A DNA stretch of 32,793 bases from a bacterium BMS3Abin03. GTDB taxonomy: Bacteria; Bacteroidota; Ignavibacteria; Ignavibacteriales; Ignavibacteriaceae. Shown here one piece after another: positions 17,128 through 26,175 of this stretch. The notes beneath the pieces are model-generated. The model worked only from the letters and a program-made list of their open reading frames with translations, was not told the origin of the DNA and did not search any database. Made by a program: the position numbers and the translations under genes. The stretch lies in the NCBI GenBank assembly GCA_002898075.1, contig BDSV01000117.1:1-32793 (forward strand), read 5' to 3'. The stretch's first letter is position 1. Each line of letters begins with the position of its first letter.

Positions 17128-17742
17128 ATGATAAATCCAAAAGATTGGTTGGAATATGCTGAAAAATTCCAGGGACATAAGTGCCCGGCAATGGTGGTTG
17201 GGTTAAAAGCCGGTGCTGCTGCGCTAAATAAACTTGGTGTCGATAGAGCAAAAGATTCGGAATTAATCCTGCTTGCTGATGTTGGAAAAAACCACTGGGC
17301 GATTGATTATGTAGATGGATTGCAGGTTATTACCGGCTGTACTATTGGTAAGGGAAATTTAATTCTTACAAACAAAGGTAAGCTATCTTTTATTTTGATC
17401 GATATAAAACATAAACAAGCTGTAAGGGTTACACCAAAAGCCGAGGTCATACTTTCTTTCCGCAAAACAGAATTTTTTACTAAATTTAAAAAATGCGGTT
17501 CTCCTACAAGCGAAATCCCCGATGAACTTGTCGATCCTATAATCGAATCTGTAATGAACACAACCGACGAGGAACTGCTGAAAATATCCGACATTTTTGA
17601 ATATAATTACATTGAGGAGCCACAAAGTTTTAACAGCTTTGTTTGCGAAGAATGTGATGAAATGGTTATCGAAGAATACGGACGCATTAAAGGCGATAAA
17701 ATGGCTTGTATAGATTGTGCACAAAAAAAGAGAGAATCGTGA
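17128..17742 (+). CDS. FmdE (formylmethanofuran dehydrogenase subunit E)-like protein with C-terminal zinc finger
   Basis: 204 aa; FQGHKCPAMVVGLKAGAAALNKLG, DYVDGLQVITGCTIGKGNL (FmdE domain); C-term FVCEECDEMV...KMACIDCAQKK (CxxC...CxxC). Confidence 0.85.
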   Translation: MINPKDWLEYAEKFQGHKCPAMVVGLKAGAAALNKLGVDRAKDSELILLADVGKNHWAIDYVDGLQVITGCTIGKGNLILTNKGKLSFILIDIKHKQAVRVTPKAEVILSFRKTEFFTKFKKCGSPTSEIPDELVDPIIESVMNTTDEELLKISDIFEYNYIEEPQSFNSFVCEECDEMVIEEYGRIKGDKMACIDCAQKKRES

Positions 17743-17885
17743 ATGACTATGGCTTACGATTATTAATCGTCACTATAGTTATGAGAATAACTCGTCCCCC
17801 TTAATTCTCTTTTCCCATGCTAACAGAAGGGAGATAGAGGTTGAGTTCTTTTATCTGGTAAAACGTTTAATTTAATATCATTAAA

Positions 17886-17969
17886 GAGTTCACTTTAAAA
17901 AGGTAATCATAGTGAAAATGAGATTCGAAAAAACATAAGAATTTAACTGGTTCCCACGTCCGTGGGAAT
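17886..17969. repeat. Composite repeat: GAGTTCACTTTAAAAAGGTAA unit plus dRS3-like hairpin
   Basis: 17886-17933 resembles 24064-24110; TTCCCACG-TC-CGTGGGAA (17951-17968) fits (A/G)TTCCC-N8-GGGAAT. Confidence 0.6.
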
Positions 17970-18061
17970 GATACTCGAAAATACCGGCTTTTTAGAGTCA
18001 ACTCATTAAATATTTACTCAAACATAAAAATATTTTGAACAGAAGTAAGGCGGGTAGTAAA

Positions 18062-19183
18062 ATGAATTCAAACAGATTAAAAAATACTGTACAGGAGATT
18101 CTGGATTTTGCAGAAATTGAAATTAATGGGAAGCATCCCTGGGATATACAGGTTCATAATAACCAATTCTATAAACGGGTGCTCACCGAAGCCGAGCTTG
18201 GTTTAGGTGAATCTTACATGGATGGTTGGTGGGATTGTCAGAAAATCGATGAAATGATCGACCGGGTATTACGCTCGAAATTAGACGAGAAAATTAAGCG
18301 TAAACCGTCGATACTATTTCAGCTTCTTTTAGCCAGAATTTTCAATCTTCAATCCAAACACCGGGCTTTTATAATTGGCGAAAAGCATTACGATTTAGGC
18401 AACAATCTTTTTCAACTGATGCTTGATAAAAGAATGAACTACAGTTCGGCTTACTGGAAAAACGCAAAAACACTCGATGAAGCACAGGAGAATAAATTAG
18501 AGCTTATATGCAAAAAGCTTTACCTCGAGCCGGGTATGCGGGTGCTCGATATCGGCTGCGGCTGGGGAGCTTTCGGAAAGTATGCCGCTGAAAAATACGG
18601 AATCGAAGTCGTAGGGCTTACAGTTTCTAAAGAACAGGTTGCTCTCGGAAAGGAATTATGCAAAGGCCTTCCCGTTGAATTCCGCCTGCAGGATTACAGG
18701 GATGTGAATGAAAAATTCGATCGCATAGTTTCTGTAGGAATGATTGAGCATGTCGGTTATAAAAATTACCGTACCTACTTTAAAACGGCTTACCGCTGCC
18801 TGAATGACGGTGCATTATTTCTTTTACATACAATAGGCGATATCAAATCTCGTAAATCCATCGATCCCTGGACACATAAATATATCTTTCCCAATGGTAT
18901 GCTTCCCTCTGTTGCACAGATTGGTAAAGCAATAGAAGGGCTGTTTGTAATGGAAGATTTGCACAACTTCGGACCCTATTATGATAAAACTCTTTTAGTA
19001 TGGTTCGATAATTTTAATTCGAACTGGCATAAAATAAAAGATAAGTACGGTGAAAGATTTTACAGGATGTGGAAATATTTCCTAATCTCCAGCGCAGGTT
19101 CTTTCAGAGCAAGACGAAATCAACTCTGGCAGATCGTGCTGTCGAAGAACGGCGTACATGGTTGTTATGAAACATTTCGCTAA
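18062..19183 (+). CDS. cfa: Cyclopropane-fatty-acyl-phospholipid synthase (ORF track starts at TTG 18035; internal ATG 18062 preferred)
   Basis: RVLTEAELGLGESYMDGWWDC, LFNLQSKHRAFIIGEKHYDLGNNLFQLMLD, LEPGMRVLDIGCGWGAFGKYAAEKYG, IVSVGMIEHVG, FLLHTIG, YIFPNGMLPS; close to E. coli Cfa as remembered. Confidence 0.95.
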   Translation: MNSNRLKNTVQEILDFAEIEINGKHPWDIQVHNNQFYKRVLTEAELGLGESYMDGWWDCQKIDEMIDRVLRSKLDEKIKRKPSILFQLLLARIFNLQSKHRAFIIGEKHYDLGNNLFQLMLDKRMNYSSAYWKNAKTLDEAQENKLELICKKLYLEPGMRVLDIGCGWGAFGKYAAEKYGIEVVGLTVSKEQVALGKELCKGLPVEFRLQDYRDVNEKFDRIVSVGMIEHVGYKNYRTYFKTAYRCLNDGALFLLHTIGDIKSRKSIDPWTHKYIFPNGMLPSVAQIGKAIEGLFVMEDLHNFGPYYDKTLLVWFDNFNSNWHKIKDKYGERFYRMWKYFLISSAGSFRARRNQLWQIVLSKNGVHGCYETFR

Positions 19184-19213
19184 TATTGTAACGGTTAAAT
19201 AAAAATCTGGATT

Positions 19214-20131
19214 ATGATAAAATTAGGATTAGCATTGGGCGGCGGCGGTGCCCGCGGTCTTGCTCATATCGGTGTATTGAAGGTGCTCGAGAGAGAACAA
19301 ATTCCTATAGGCACAATTACCGGCTGCAGTATGGGTGCAATTATAGGAGGATTATTTGCATATTTTCAAAGCGCCCTCAAAGTGGAATCGTTTGTCCTCG
19401 AGGCAGTTGAAAGCCGGGAATTTAAAAAGTATGGCATAGAAACTTTTAATAAAATAGAATCGAGCGATCACCATAAACACTTTGAAGAATATTTAGACTA
19501 TATAAAAGTTAAGCTTGCGTTTTTAAAAGTTTTTAACAATCAATCCGTATTCAACGAAGAAGAAGCTGAAAAACTGTTTTCACTAATTCCGGATGCTGAA
19601 ATAAAAGACCTCCCGGTTAAGTTCTCCGCAATTGCTACAGACCTTGTATCGGGTCAGGAAGTTAATATAACCGAAGGCAGCTTAAGAAAAGCATTGAAAG
19701 CAAGCGGAGCAATTCCCGGTTTCTTCCCTCCCGTTAAGCTCGATGATTATCTGCTTATCGACGGTAGTGCGATGGAGAGCGTACCTGTAAGTAAAGTAAA
19801 AGAATTGGGTGCGGAAAGAGTTATTGCGGTTGACGTTACCAAATGTTTAAAAATTACCGGTCCGCTTGATAACGGAATTGAGATAATATACCGTGCTGAA
19901 GATATAACATCGTTTCATTTATCGCAGCTAAGACTAAAGGAAGCAGATTTAATTATTAAGCCGGAAGTAGGAAATTTATCCTGGGCAGATTTTAGATCGA
20001 TGGAAAAAATAATTAAAGTAGGCGAACTTGCAGCAATGAAATTACTTAGCGATATTAAAGTAGTTAGTTTAAAAGGTTCTTTGGTTTACAGCATAAAAAA
20101 GTTTTTCAACGAAATTCAAAAACACGACTAA
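19214..20131 (+). CDS. Patatin-like phospholipase family protein
   Basis: 305 aa; GGGGARGLAHIGVLKVLE, nucleophile elbow GCSMGAIIGG, LLIDGSAMESVPV (catalytic DG). Confidence 0.93.
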   Translation: MIKLGLALGGGGARGLAHIGVLKVLEREQIPIGTITGCSMGAIIGGLFAYFQSALKVESFVLEAVESREFKKYGIETFNKIESSDHHKHFEEYLDYIKVKLAFLKVFNNQSVFNEEEAEKLFSLIPDAEIKDLPVKFSAIATDLVSGQEVNITEGSLRKALKASGAIPGFFPPVKLDDYLLIDGSAMESVPVSKVKELGAERVIAVDVTKCLKITGPLDNGIEIIYRAEDITSFHLSQLRLKEADLIIKPEVGNLSWADFRSMEKIIKVGELAAMKLLSDIKVVSLKGSLVYSIKKFFNEIQKHD

Positions 20132-20150
20132 TAACTAATCGGGCAATTAC

Positions 20151-21278
20151 ATGAAAAGAAATCAAATAGTACTCGGCAAAATAATGGGAATTCCGATCGG
20201 GCTGGACCATTCCTGGTTTTTAATATTTGCACTTCTAACATGGATGCTTGCCGACGGTTATTTCCCAAAAGAATTCGCAGGTTTTCCCGTCTGGCAATAT
20301 TGGTTTATCAGTGCAATAACATCATTAATTTTTTTCATGAGCGTTTTAATCCACGAACTCGGTCACTCAGCTATTGCGATGCACTATAAATTGAAAGTAA
20401 GACGGATTACATTATTTATATTCGGCGGTATTGCAGAGATTACGGAAGAACCTAAAAAAGCTATCGAAGAATTTTGGATCGCTATTGCCGGACCGATTAC
20501 AAGTTTTATACTCGCACTACTGTTTTACTATATTGCCCAGGCATTAATAAACTTCAGACCGGCATACGCTCTATTTCATTATTTAGCTCTAATCAATTTT
20601 ATCCTGGCAGTTTTCAACCTAATTCCCGGGTTTCCTTTAGACGGCGGACGTGTTTTCAGGGCTATAGTTTGGGGAATAACAAAAAACTTTCAGCAATCTA
20701 CAAAGGTAGCGGCAATTGTAGGAAGATTTTTCGGTTTCTTCTTTATTCTAATCGGTGCTTTTCAAGTGATGGGAGGTAATTTAATCGATGGATTATGGAT
20801 TGCATTCATCGGATGGTTTTTAGAAAGCGCTGCATCTTCACAATTGCAAATGCAGGAGCTGCACAAGCTTTTAGCCGGGCATACGGTTCAGGAAGCAATG
20901 AGCACGTCGTACGGAATAGTTCCCTGGGATCTTACAATCCGGGAATTAATGGATAACGAAATCTTGAGTCACGGCAGAAGATTTTTTATTGTTCGTAAGG
21001 AAGATAATACATTAGGCGGTATGCTTACGCTTCACTCACTTAAAGATGTTCCGCGGCAGGATTGGGAAACAACGAAAGTTAGTAAAATTATGATACCGTT
21101 TGACCGGATTAAAAAAGTCAACTCGGATTACCCGCTGCTGAAAGCTTTAACGGAAATGGATACAAACGGTGTGAATCAACTGCCTGTTTTTGAAAATGAT
21201 GAGCTAATCGGCATACTGAGCCGGGAAAGTATTATTAATTATTTCGGCATTTTGCACGAAACGGGATTGGCTTCTTAA
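20151..21278 (+). CDS. M50 site-2 protease family metalloprotease with CBS domain region
   Basis: 375 aa; HELGHSAIAMHY zinc motif, FNLIPGFPLDGGRVFRAI, C-terminal CBS-type region (VSKIMIPFDRIKKVNSDYPLLKALTEMDTNGVNQLPVFENDELIGILSRESI). Confidence 0.94.
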   Translation: MKRNQIVLGKIMGIPIGLDHSWFLIFALLTWMLADGYFPKEFAGFPVWQYWFISAITSLIFFMSVLIHELGHSAIAMHYKLKVRRITLFIFGGIAEITEEPKKAIEEFWIAIAGPITSFILALLFYYIAQALINFRPAYALFHYLALINFILAVFNLIPGFPLDGGRVFRAIVWGITKNFQQSTKVAAIVGRFFGFFFILIGAFQVMGGNLIDGLWIAFIGWFLESAASSQLQMQELHKLLAGHTVQEAMSTSYGIVPWDLTIRELMDNEILSHGRRFFIVRKEDNTLGGMLTLHSLKDVPRQDWETTKVSKIMIPFDRIKKVNSDYPLLKALTEMDTNGVNQLPVFENDELIGILSRESIINYFGILHETGLAS

Positions 21279-21509
21279 CTGTAAACTGATCGAACGGTAA
21301 AAGGTTTTTATATGCTTAGAGGAAATTTGGAAATTGTAATATCGTAACCCGATTAGAAAATGTTTATAAATAATTTTTATCGAAATTATATTTCAACCTT
21401 TCTATTAACCCGGTATTTCTCAATCCCTTTTCAGTCGATTAAAAATACCCGGTGATAACGATTAATTTTTACCGATCATAATATAAGGTTTGCTTTTTCA
21501 GGAAATAGA

Positions 21510-22412
21510 ATGAGTCATTCTCATCACAAACATAATTCAGCCGGCGGCAGATTGCTGATAACAATGATACTCAATTTTATTATTTCTATTACAGAAGTTA
21601 TCGGCGGTGTTCTATCCGGCAGTCTTTCGTTAATTTCAGATGCTCTGCATAATTTCAGCGATGGTATTTCCATTATCATTAGCTACTTTGCAATCAAGCT
21701 GAAGGGGAAAGACAATTCATTCAAGCATACATTTGGTTTTAAACGGGCAGAGATACTTGCTGCAGTAATAAATTCATCCGTATTAGTCGTCATCTGCTTT
21801 TTCCTTTTTTATGAAGCGGTCAGCCGTTTCCAAAATCCCGAACCTATCAAAGGAATGTTAATGACCGGCGTTGCTGCAATCGGGCTAACTGCAAACATAA
21901 TCGGTACTTTGTTACTAAAACGCGATGCGAAACACAGCATAAACATCAGGTCTTCATATCTTCATCTTTTAAGCGATGCCGTATCTTCCGTAGCCGTTAT
22001 AATCGGTGGGCTGGCAATACTGTTCTGGAATGTTTACTGGCTCGATCCCCTGCTTACAATACTTATCGGTCTTTATATTCTAAAGAAAAGTTTTCAAATT
22101 CTTATGCAAGCTGTTCACGTTCTGATGGAAGGAACTCCGCCGGGAATTTCAATAGAAGAGATACAAAGTGAAGTTGAAAAAATAGAAGCGGTCGAGAATA
22201 TTCATCACGTTCATATATGGATGGTTGGAGAGAATGATGTTCACCTTGAAGCGCACATAAACGTACCCGATATGATGATAAGCAAAAGTAATTCTTTACG
22301 GAATGAGATAGAAAATCTGCTGAAAACAAAATTCGATATTAGACATATCACATTGCAGTTTGAATGCAATCAATGTAAAGATGTGGGATTGATAATTAAT
22401 GGAAAGCATTGA
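21510..22412 (+). CDS. Cation diffusion facilitator (CDF, CzcD/ZitB-like) transporter
   Basis: 300 aa; His-rich N-term MSHSHHKHN; SLSLISDALHNFSDG (HxxxD), HLLSDAVSSVAVIIGG; C-terminal VHIWMVGENDVHLEAHI. Confidence 0.94.
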   Translation: MSHSHHKHNSAGGRLLITMILNFIISITEVIGGVLSGSLSLISDALHNFSDGISIIISYFAIKLKGKDNSFKHTFGFKRAEILAAVINSSVLVVICFFLFYEAVSRFQNPEPIKGMLMTGVAAIGLTANIIGTLLLKRDAKHSINIRSSYLHLLSDAVSSVAVIIGGLAILFWNVYWLDPLLTILIGLYILKKSFQILMQAVHVLMEGTPPGISIEEIQSEVEKIEAVENIHHVHIWMVGENDVHLEAHINVPDMMISKSNSLRNEIENLLKTKFDIRHITLQFECNQCKDVGLIINGKH

Positions 22413-22516
22413 AATTCGTCAAACGAACTTCAAATAAATCCTAATATCCGATTTTCAATTTTAATTCCTCCCGATAAAAACACAATTATAACTTTGAAAA
22501 ACGTAACAATTTATTA

Positions 22517-22663
22517 ATCAATTGCCGTTCGATTTATCGAACGGATAAAGGCGGCACAACAAATACATTCGGGGCTTTAGCCCCAACCGAACAAATGTGA
22601 CTAAAGTCGTTATTGAGGATTAGTGTTATAAAAATCCGTCAGTTGAAACTGACGGCAATTGAT
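22517..22663. repeat. Multi-hairpin intergenic element with 12-bp terminal inverted repeat
   Basis: ATCAATTGCCGT (22517-22528) / ACGGCAATTGAT (22652-22663) perfect; internal CCGTTCGA-TTTA-TCGAACGG (22525-22544), GGGGC-TTTA-GCCCC (22571-22584), CCGTCAGTT-GA-AACTGACGG (22636-22655). Confidence 0.75.
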
Positions 22664-22882
22664 GAATGAGAACCATTAGTGAAAATTCGTGTAATTCGTG
22701 GCTAAATAGTTTTTTATGTTTATAATTGATTATTAATCGTCCCGATTCATCAAAACCAAATACAGCACAAAAACTATCCCCGGTAAATTCAACAATTTTT
22801 CCAAATTATTCATCCAGGAAATATCAAGGTGATAACTTGAATTTTCGTGGTATAATTTATATACTTACAATAGGATTATTTT

Positions 22883-24034
22883 ATGATAAAAAGAAAAGTT
22901 GAAATAGCATCTGTAAAAAAATTAATCGGACAGTATCCGGTTACAGCACTGCTTGGACCGCGCCAGTGCGGGAAAACAACGTTGGCAAAGGAGTTTTCTG
23001 CTGATCATTATTTTGACTTAGAGAACCCCCGTCACCTGACAGCACTGGATAATCCGCAACTCGCTCTTGAAGATTTAAAAGGTCTGATAGTGATTGATGA
23101 AATTCAGAGAAAACCGGAATTGTTTCCTTTGCTTAGATTTCTTGTCGATACTAATAAATCACAGAAATATTTAATATTAGGCAGCGCATCGCGAGATTTA
23201 ATACAACAAAGCAGCGAATCACTTGCGGGTAGAATTGCATACTACTACCTTGAAGGGTTCCAGCTTTACGATACCGGCAATAGTAATTGGAAGAAACTTT
23301 GGTTACGCGGAGGCTTACCCCCGTCTTATCTGGCACGTAACAATGAAACGAGTTTTTTATGGAGAGAGAATTACATTTCTACTTTCCTGGAGAGGGATAT
23401 ACCACAACTCGGGATTAATATCCCCGCCAGAACCCTCAGAAGATTCTGGCTAATGTTAAGCCATTATCATGGTAAAGTCATCAACTTTTCCGAAATCGGT
23501 CGATCGTTCGGCATATCGGATTTTACAGTAAAAAAATATATCGAAATTCTTGAAAACACTTTTATGATCCGTACATTAATGCCCTGGTACACAAATATCG
23601 GTAAACGGATTGTTAAACACCCGAAGATATATTTTACTGACAGCGGAATCCTACACTATCTGCTTTCTATAGATTCTGTCGAACGGCTTCTCGGACATCC
23701 GTCACTTGGAGCTTCATGGGAAGGATTCGCTTTGAATACCGTATTAAGAATTCTTAAAAAAAATTGGCAGGAGGTATTTTTTTGGCGTACTCATAACGGT
23801 GCGGAGTTAGATTTGTATTGGCAGAGTAAAGGTAAAAGTTGGGGAATCGAGTTTAAATTTTCCGATGCACCGCGATTAACAAAATCTATGCAAATAGCGG
23901 TAAAAGATTTAAAACTAAGTAAACTGTTTGTTGTATATCCGGGAAAAGATAAATATCGGGTTATGAAAAATATAATTGTTGTACCCTTAAACCTTTTTGT
24001 CGATCCGCAGATTAATCTTTACACACAAAATTAG
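22883..24034 (+). CDS. AAA ATPase of the ATP-binding/DUF4143 family
   Basis: 383 aa; Walker A LLGPRQCGKTTLAKEF; Walker B LIVIDEIQRKPELFPLLRFLVD; ILGSASRDL; C-terminal FFWRTHNGAELDLYWQSKGKSWGIEFKFSDAPRLTKSM (nuclease-like DUF4143 fold motif). Confidence 0.93.
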   Translation: MIKRKVEIASVKKLIGQYPVTALLGPRQCGKTTLAKEFSADHYFDLENPRHLTALDNPQLALEDLKGLIVIDEIQRKPELFPLLRFLVDTNKSQKYLILGSASRDLIQQSSESLAGRIAYYYLEGFQLYDTGNSNWKKLWLRGGLPPSYLARNNETSFLWRENYISTFLERDIPQLGINIPARTLRRFWLMLSHYHGKVINFSEIGRSFGISDFTVKKYIEILENTFMIRTLMPWYTNIGKRIVKHPKIYFTDSGILHYLLSIDSVERLLGHPSLGASWEGFALNTVLRILKKNWQEVFFWRTHNGAELDLYWQSKGKSWGIEFKFSDAPRLTKSMQIAVKDLKLSKLFVVYPGKDKYRVMKNIIVVPLNLFVDPQINLYTQN

Positions 24035-24063
24035 ATATAGTCTATTTATCAAAAGTAATTCTC

Positions 24064-24241
24064 GAGTCCACTTTAAAAAGGTAAATACACCGTAAACGAG
24101 AATTCAAAAAGCTTAAATTATTAACTGAAGTTACGCAAAGATGCATTTTAGCATAAAAAAGATCCTTATTTGTCATTCCCACGAAAGTGGGAATCTATTT
24201 CTTCGTTTATTTTTGCATAGTGGATGCCCGCTTTCGCGGGC
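24064..24241. repeat. Composite repeat: GAGTCCACTTTAAAAAGGTAA unit + dRS3-like hairpin + GCCCGCTTTCGCGGGC hairpin
   Basis: 24064-24110 resembles 17886-17933; ATTCCCACGAAAGTGGGAAT (24175-24194) matches ATTCCC-N8-GGGAAT; GCCCGC-TTTC-GCGGGC (24226-24241). Confidence 0.65.
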
Positions 24242-24275
24242 TTTATAAATGATTTATAATTCAAAAAAAATATGT

Positions 24276-25331
24276 TTATGCTTTAATTGTTTTCGCGAAA
24301 GAAAATTTCTCTTTCATCTTCAAGGATACGTTTACGAGACTAATTAATACAGGAACTTCCACCAATGGACCGATCACAGCAGCAAATGCTTCTCCTGAAT
24401 TTATTCCAAATACAGCTATTGCAACGGCTATGGCTAACTCAAAATTGTTGCTCGCCGCAGTGAATGAAAGTGTTGCTGTCTGCGCATAGTTTGCGCCGAC
24501 TTTCCTGCTCATATAAAATGAAACGAAGAACATTATTACAAAGTAAATCAGCAACGGAATTGCAATGCGAACAACATCTATGGGAAGCTCGACTATAAAT
24601 TCACCTTTTAATGAAAACATAACAAGAATTGTGAAAAGAAGAGCATATAAAGTAACCGGACTAATTTTTGGGATAAATTTTGTTTCATACCATTTTTTAT
24701 TTTTAAGCTTTATTAAGCTGAATCTTGTTATAATACCGGCAGCGAAAGGAATACCTAAATAAACAAGCACGCTTTCTGCAATTTGTCCTATCGTAACATC
24801 GACAACATTTCCTTCCATCCCGAACCACGTCGGAACGATTGTAATAAATACATAAGCATAAACCGAATAAAAAATAACCTGGAATATCGAATTGAAAGCA
24901 ACGAGTCCGGCTGCATATTCCGTATCGCCTTTCGCAAGTTCATTCCATACGATAACCATTGCAATGCAGCGTGCAAGCCCAATCATTATCAGTCCGTACA
25001 TATAAGAAGGGTAATCGTTTAATAAAAGTATTGCGAGAAGAAACATTAATATCGGACCGATGATCCAGTTTTGGATAAGTGAAAGTCCAAGTATCTTCCA
25101 ATCACGGAATACTTTTCCAAGCTCTTCGTACTTTACTTTTGCAAGCGGCGGGTACATCATTAATATTAACCCGATTGCAATAGGAATATTTGTCGTACCC
25201 GATTGAAAATAATTCCAAAAATCTGCTACACTATGAAACAGGTAACCCGAGAAAACTCCGACAAACATTGCAAGAAATATCCAAAGCGTTAAATACCTGT
25301 CCAAAAATTTAAGTCTGACTTTACCGGGCAT
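24276..25331 (-). CDS. acr3: ACR3 family arsenite efflux transporter
   Basis: 351 aa; [110 protein letters not shown] aaggag upstream. Confidence 0.95.
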   Translation of the reverse strand: MPGKVRLKFLDRYLTLWIFLAMFVGVFSGYLFHSVADFWNYFQSGTTNIPIAIGLILMMYPPLAKVKYEELGKVFRDWKILGLSLIQNWIIGPILMFLLAILLLNDYPSYMYGLIMIGLARCIAMVIVWNELAKGDTEYAAGLVAFNSIFQVIFYSVYAYVFITIVPTWFGMEGNVVDVTIGQIAESVLVYLGIPFAAGIITRFSLIKLKNKKWYETKFIPKISPVTLYALLFTILVMFSLKGEFIVELPIDVVRIAIPLLIYFVIMFFVSFYMSRKVGANYAQTATLSFTAASNNFELAIAVAIAVFGINSGEAFAAVIGPLVEVPVLISLVNVSLKMKEKFSFAKTIKA

Positions 25332-25355
25332 TGTTTCTCCTTTTTATTTAGAATT

Positions 25356-25475
25356 TTATTTTAACCAATGAATCAGGATTGATTCAGACGGTAGCTTGCC
25401 GCTGTCGAGAACATCGTCGTTAACAATAAATCCGGCAGTTATATTTTTGAGAATTTTGACATTGGGATTTAGCAT
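25356..25475 (-). pseudogene. Probable remnant of a small thioredoxin-like (Thioredoxin_3-type) redox protein, C-terminal part only
   Basis: 39-aa ORF MLNPNVKILKNITAGFIVNDDVLDSGKLPSESILIHWLK; tail TAGFIVNDDVLDSGKLPSESILIHWLK resembles the C-terminus of small redox-active thioredoxins (xPALVINGKVKxxGRVPSxEEIxxWL); no CxxC part in frame upstream. Confidence 0.55.
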
Positions 25476-25563
25476 TTGTTTGATATCTGATCATTTGTGA
25501 CTTGTGACTTTCTGCATAAAAATACACGAATATTATTGATAAGCACCTAAATATAGTATATCT

Positions 25564-25995
25564 CTATCCATCCTGATTTTTTATTTTCCCGCGGTAGAAT
25601 CGAGTAAACTCTACTTTAATTTCATCCCTGATTTTTCTGAAGACTGAAAGAATTTCTTCATCTGTTCCGGCAGCATCCGCAGGGTCTTCAAAACCTATGT
25701 GAAGCTGCTCTTTTACATCGCCCAGAAAAACCGGACAGGTTTCTTTAGCGTTATCACAAACTGTAATTACGTAATCGAATGAATCTTTGATAAATTCATT
25801 TACATCCTGCGGCTTCCCTCCGCTTATATCTATTCCCAATTCATTCATTACTTTTATAGCATTCGGGTTTACCATGCTTTCCGGTTTAACACCGGCAGAA
25901 TAAACTTCGAGTTCGCTATCGAATGATTTTAAAAACCCTTCTGCCATCTGGCTGCGGCAGGTATTACCGGTACAGAGTATTAATATTTTAGTCAT
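25564..25995 (-). CDS. arsC: Arsenate reductase, LMW-phosphatase-like (thioredoxin-linked type)
   Basis: 143 aa; P-loop ILCTGNTCRSQMAEGFL; VITVCDNAKETCPVF (paired cysteines). Confidence 0.94.
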   Translation of the reverse strand: MTKILILCTGNTCRSQMAEGFLKSFDSELEVYSAGVKPESMVNPNAIKVMNELGIDISGGKPQDVNEFIKDSFDYVITVCDNAKETCPVFLGDVKEQLHIGFEDPADAAGTDEEILSVFRKIRDEIKVEFTRFYRGKIKNQDG

Positions 25996-26175
25996 GATTA
26001 ATTCCTCGAACTAATTTTTCCAATTTCAAAAAATATTCAACTGAATCTTTTTGATTTTCATCTGTTTATAATTTCTCTTTTTGGTCAGATGGAACTCGCA
26101 TTATAATCATTTTCATATGTGTAAGTGGTTTTTCATGCTCGTTTCATAAGAAGATATTTTTTACTGGTTTATGTT

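Noticed and set aside
17757-17770. GATTATTAATCGTC shared with about 22728
   Set aside because: 14-nt match in AT-rich DNA of this size is expected by chance and flanks do not extend.
22517-22663. CRISPR-like array
   Set aside because: Hairpins differ in sequence; no direct repeats with regular spacers and no cas genes nearby.
26066-26116. Tiny ORF MKMIIMRVPSDQKEKL between arsM and arsC
   Set aside because: 16 aa, upstream frame has a stop nearby, no recognised family; cannot support it as a remnant.
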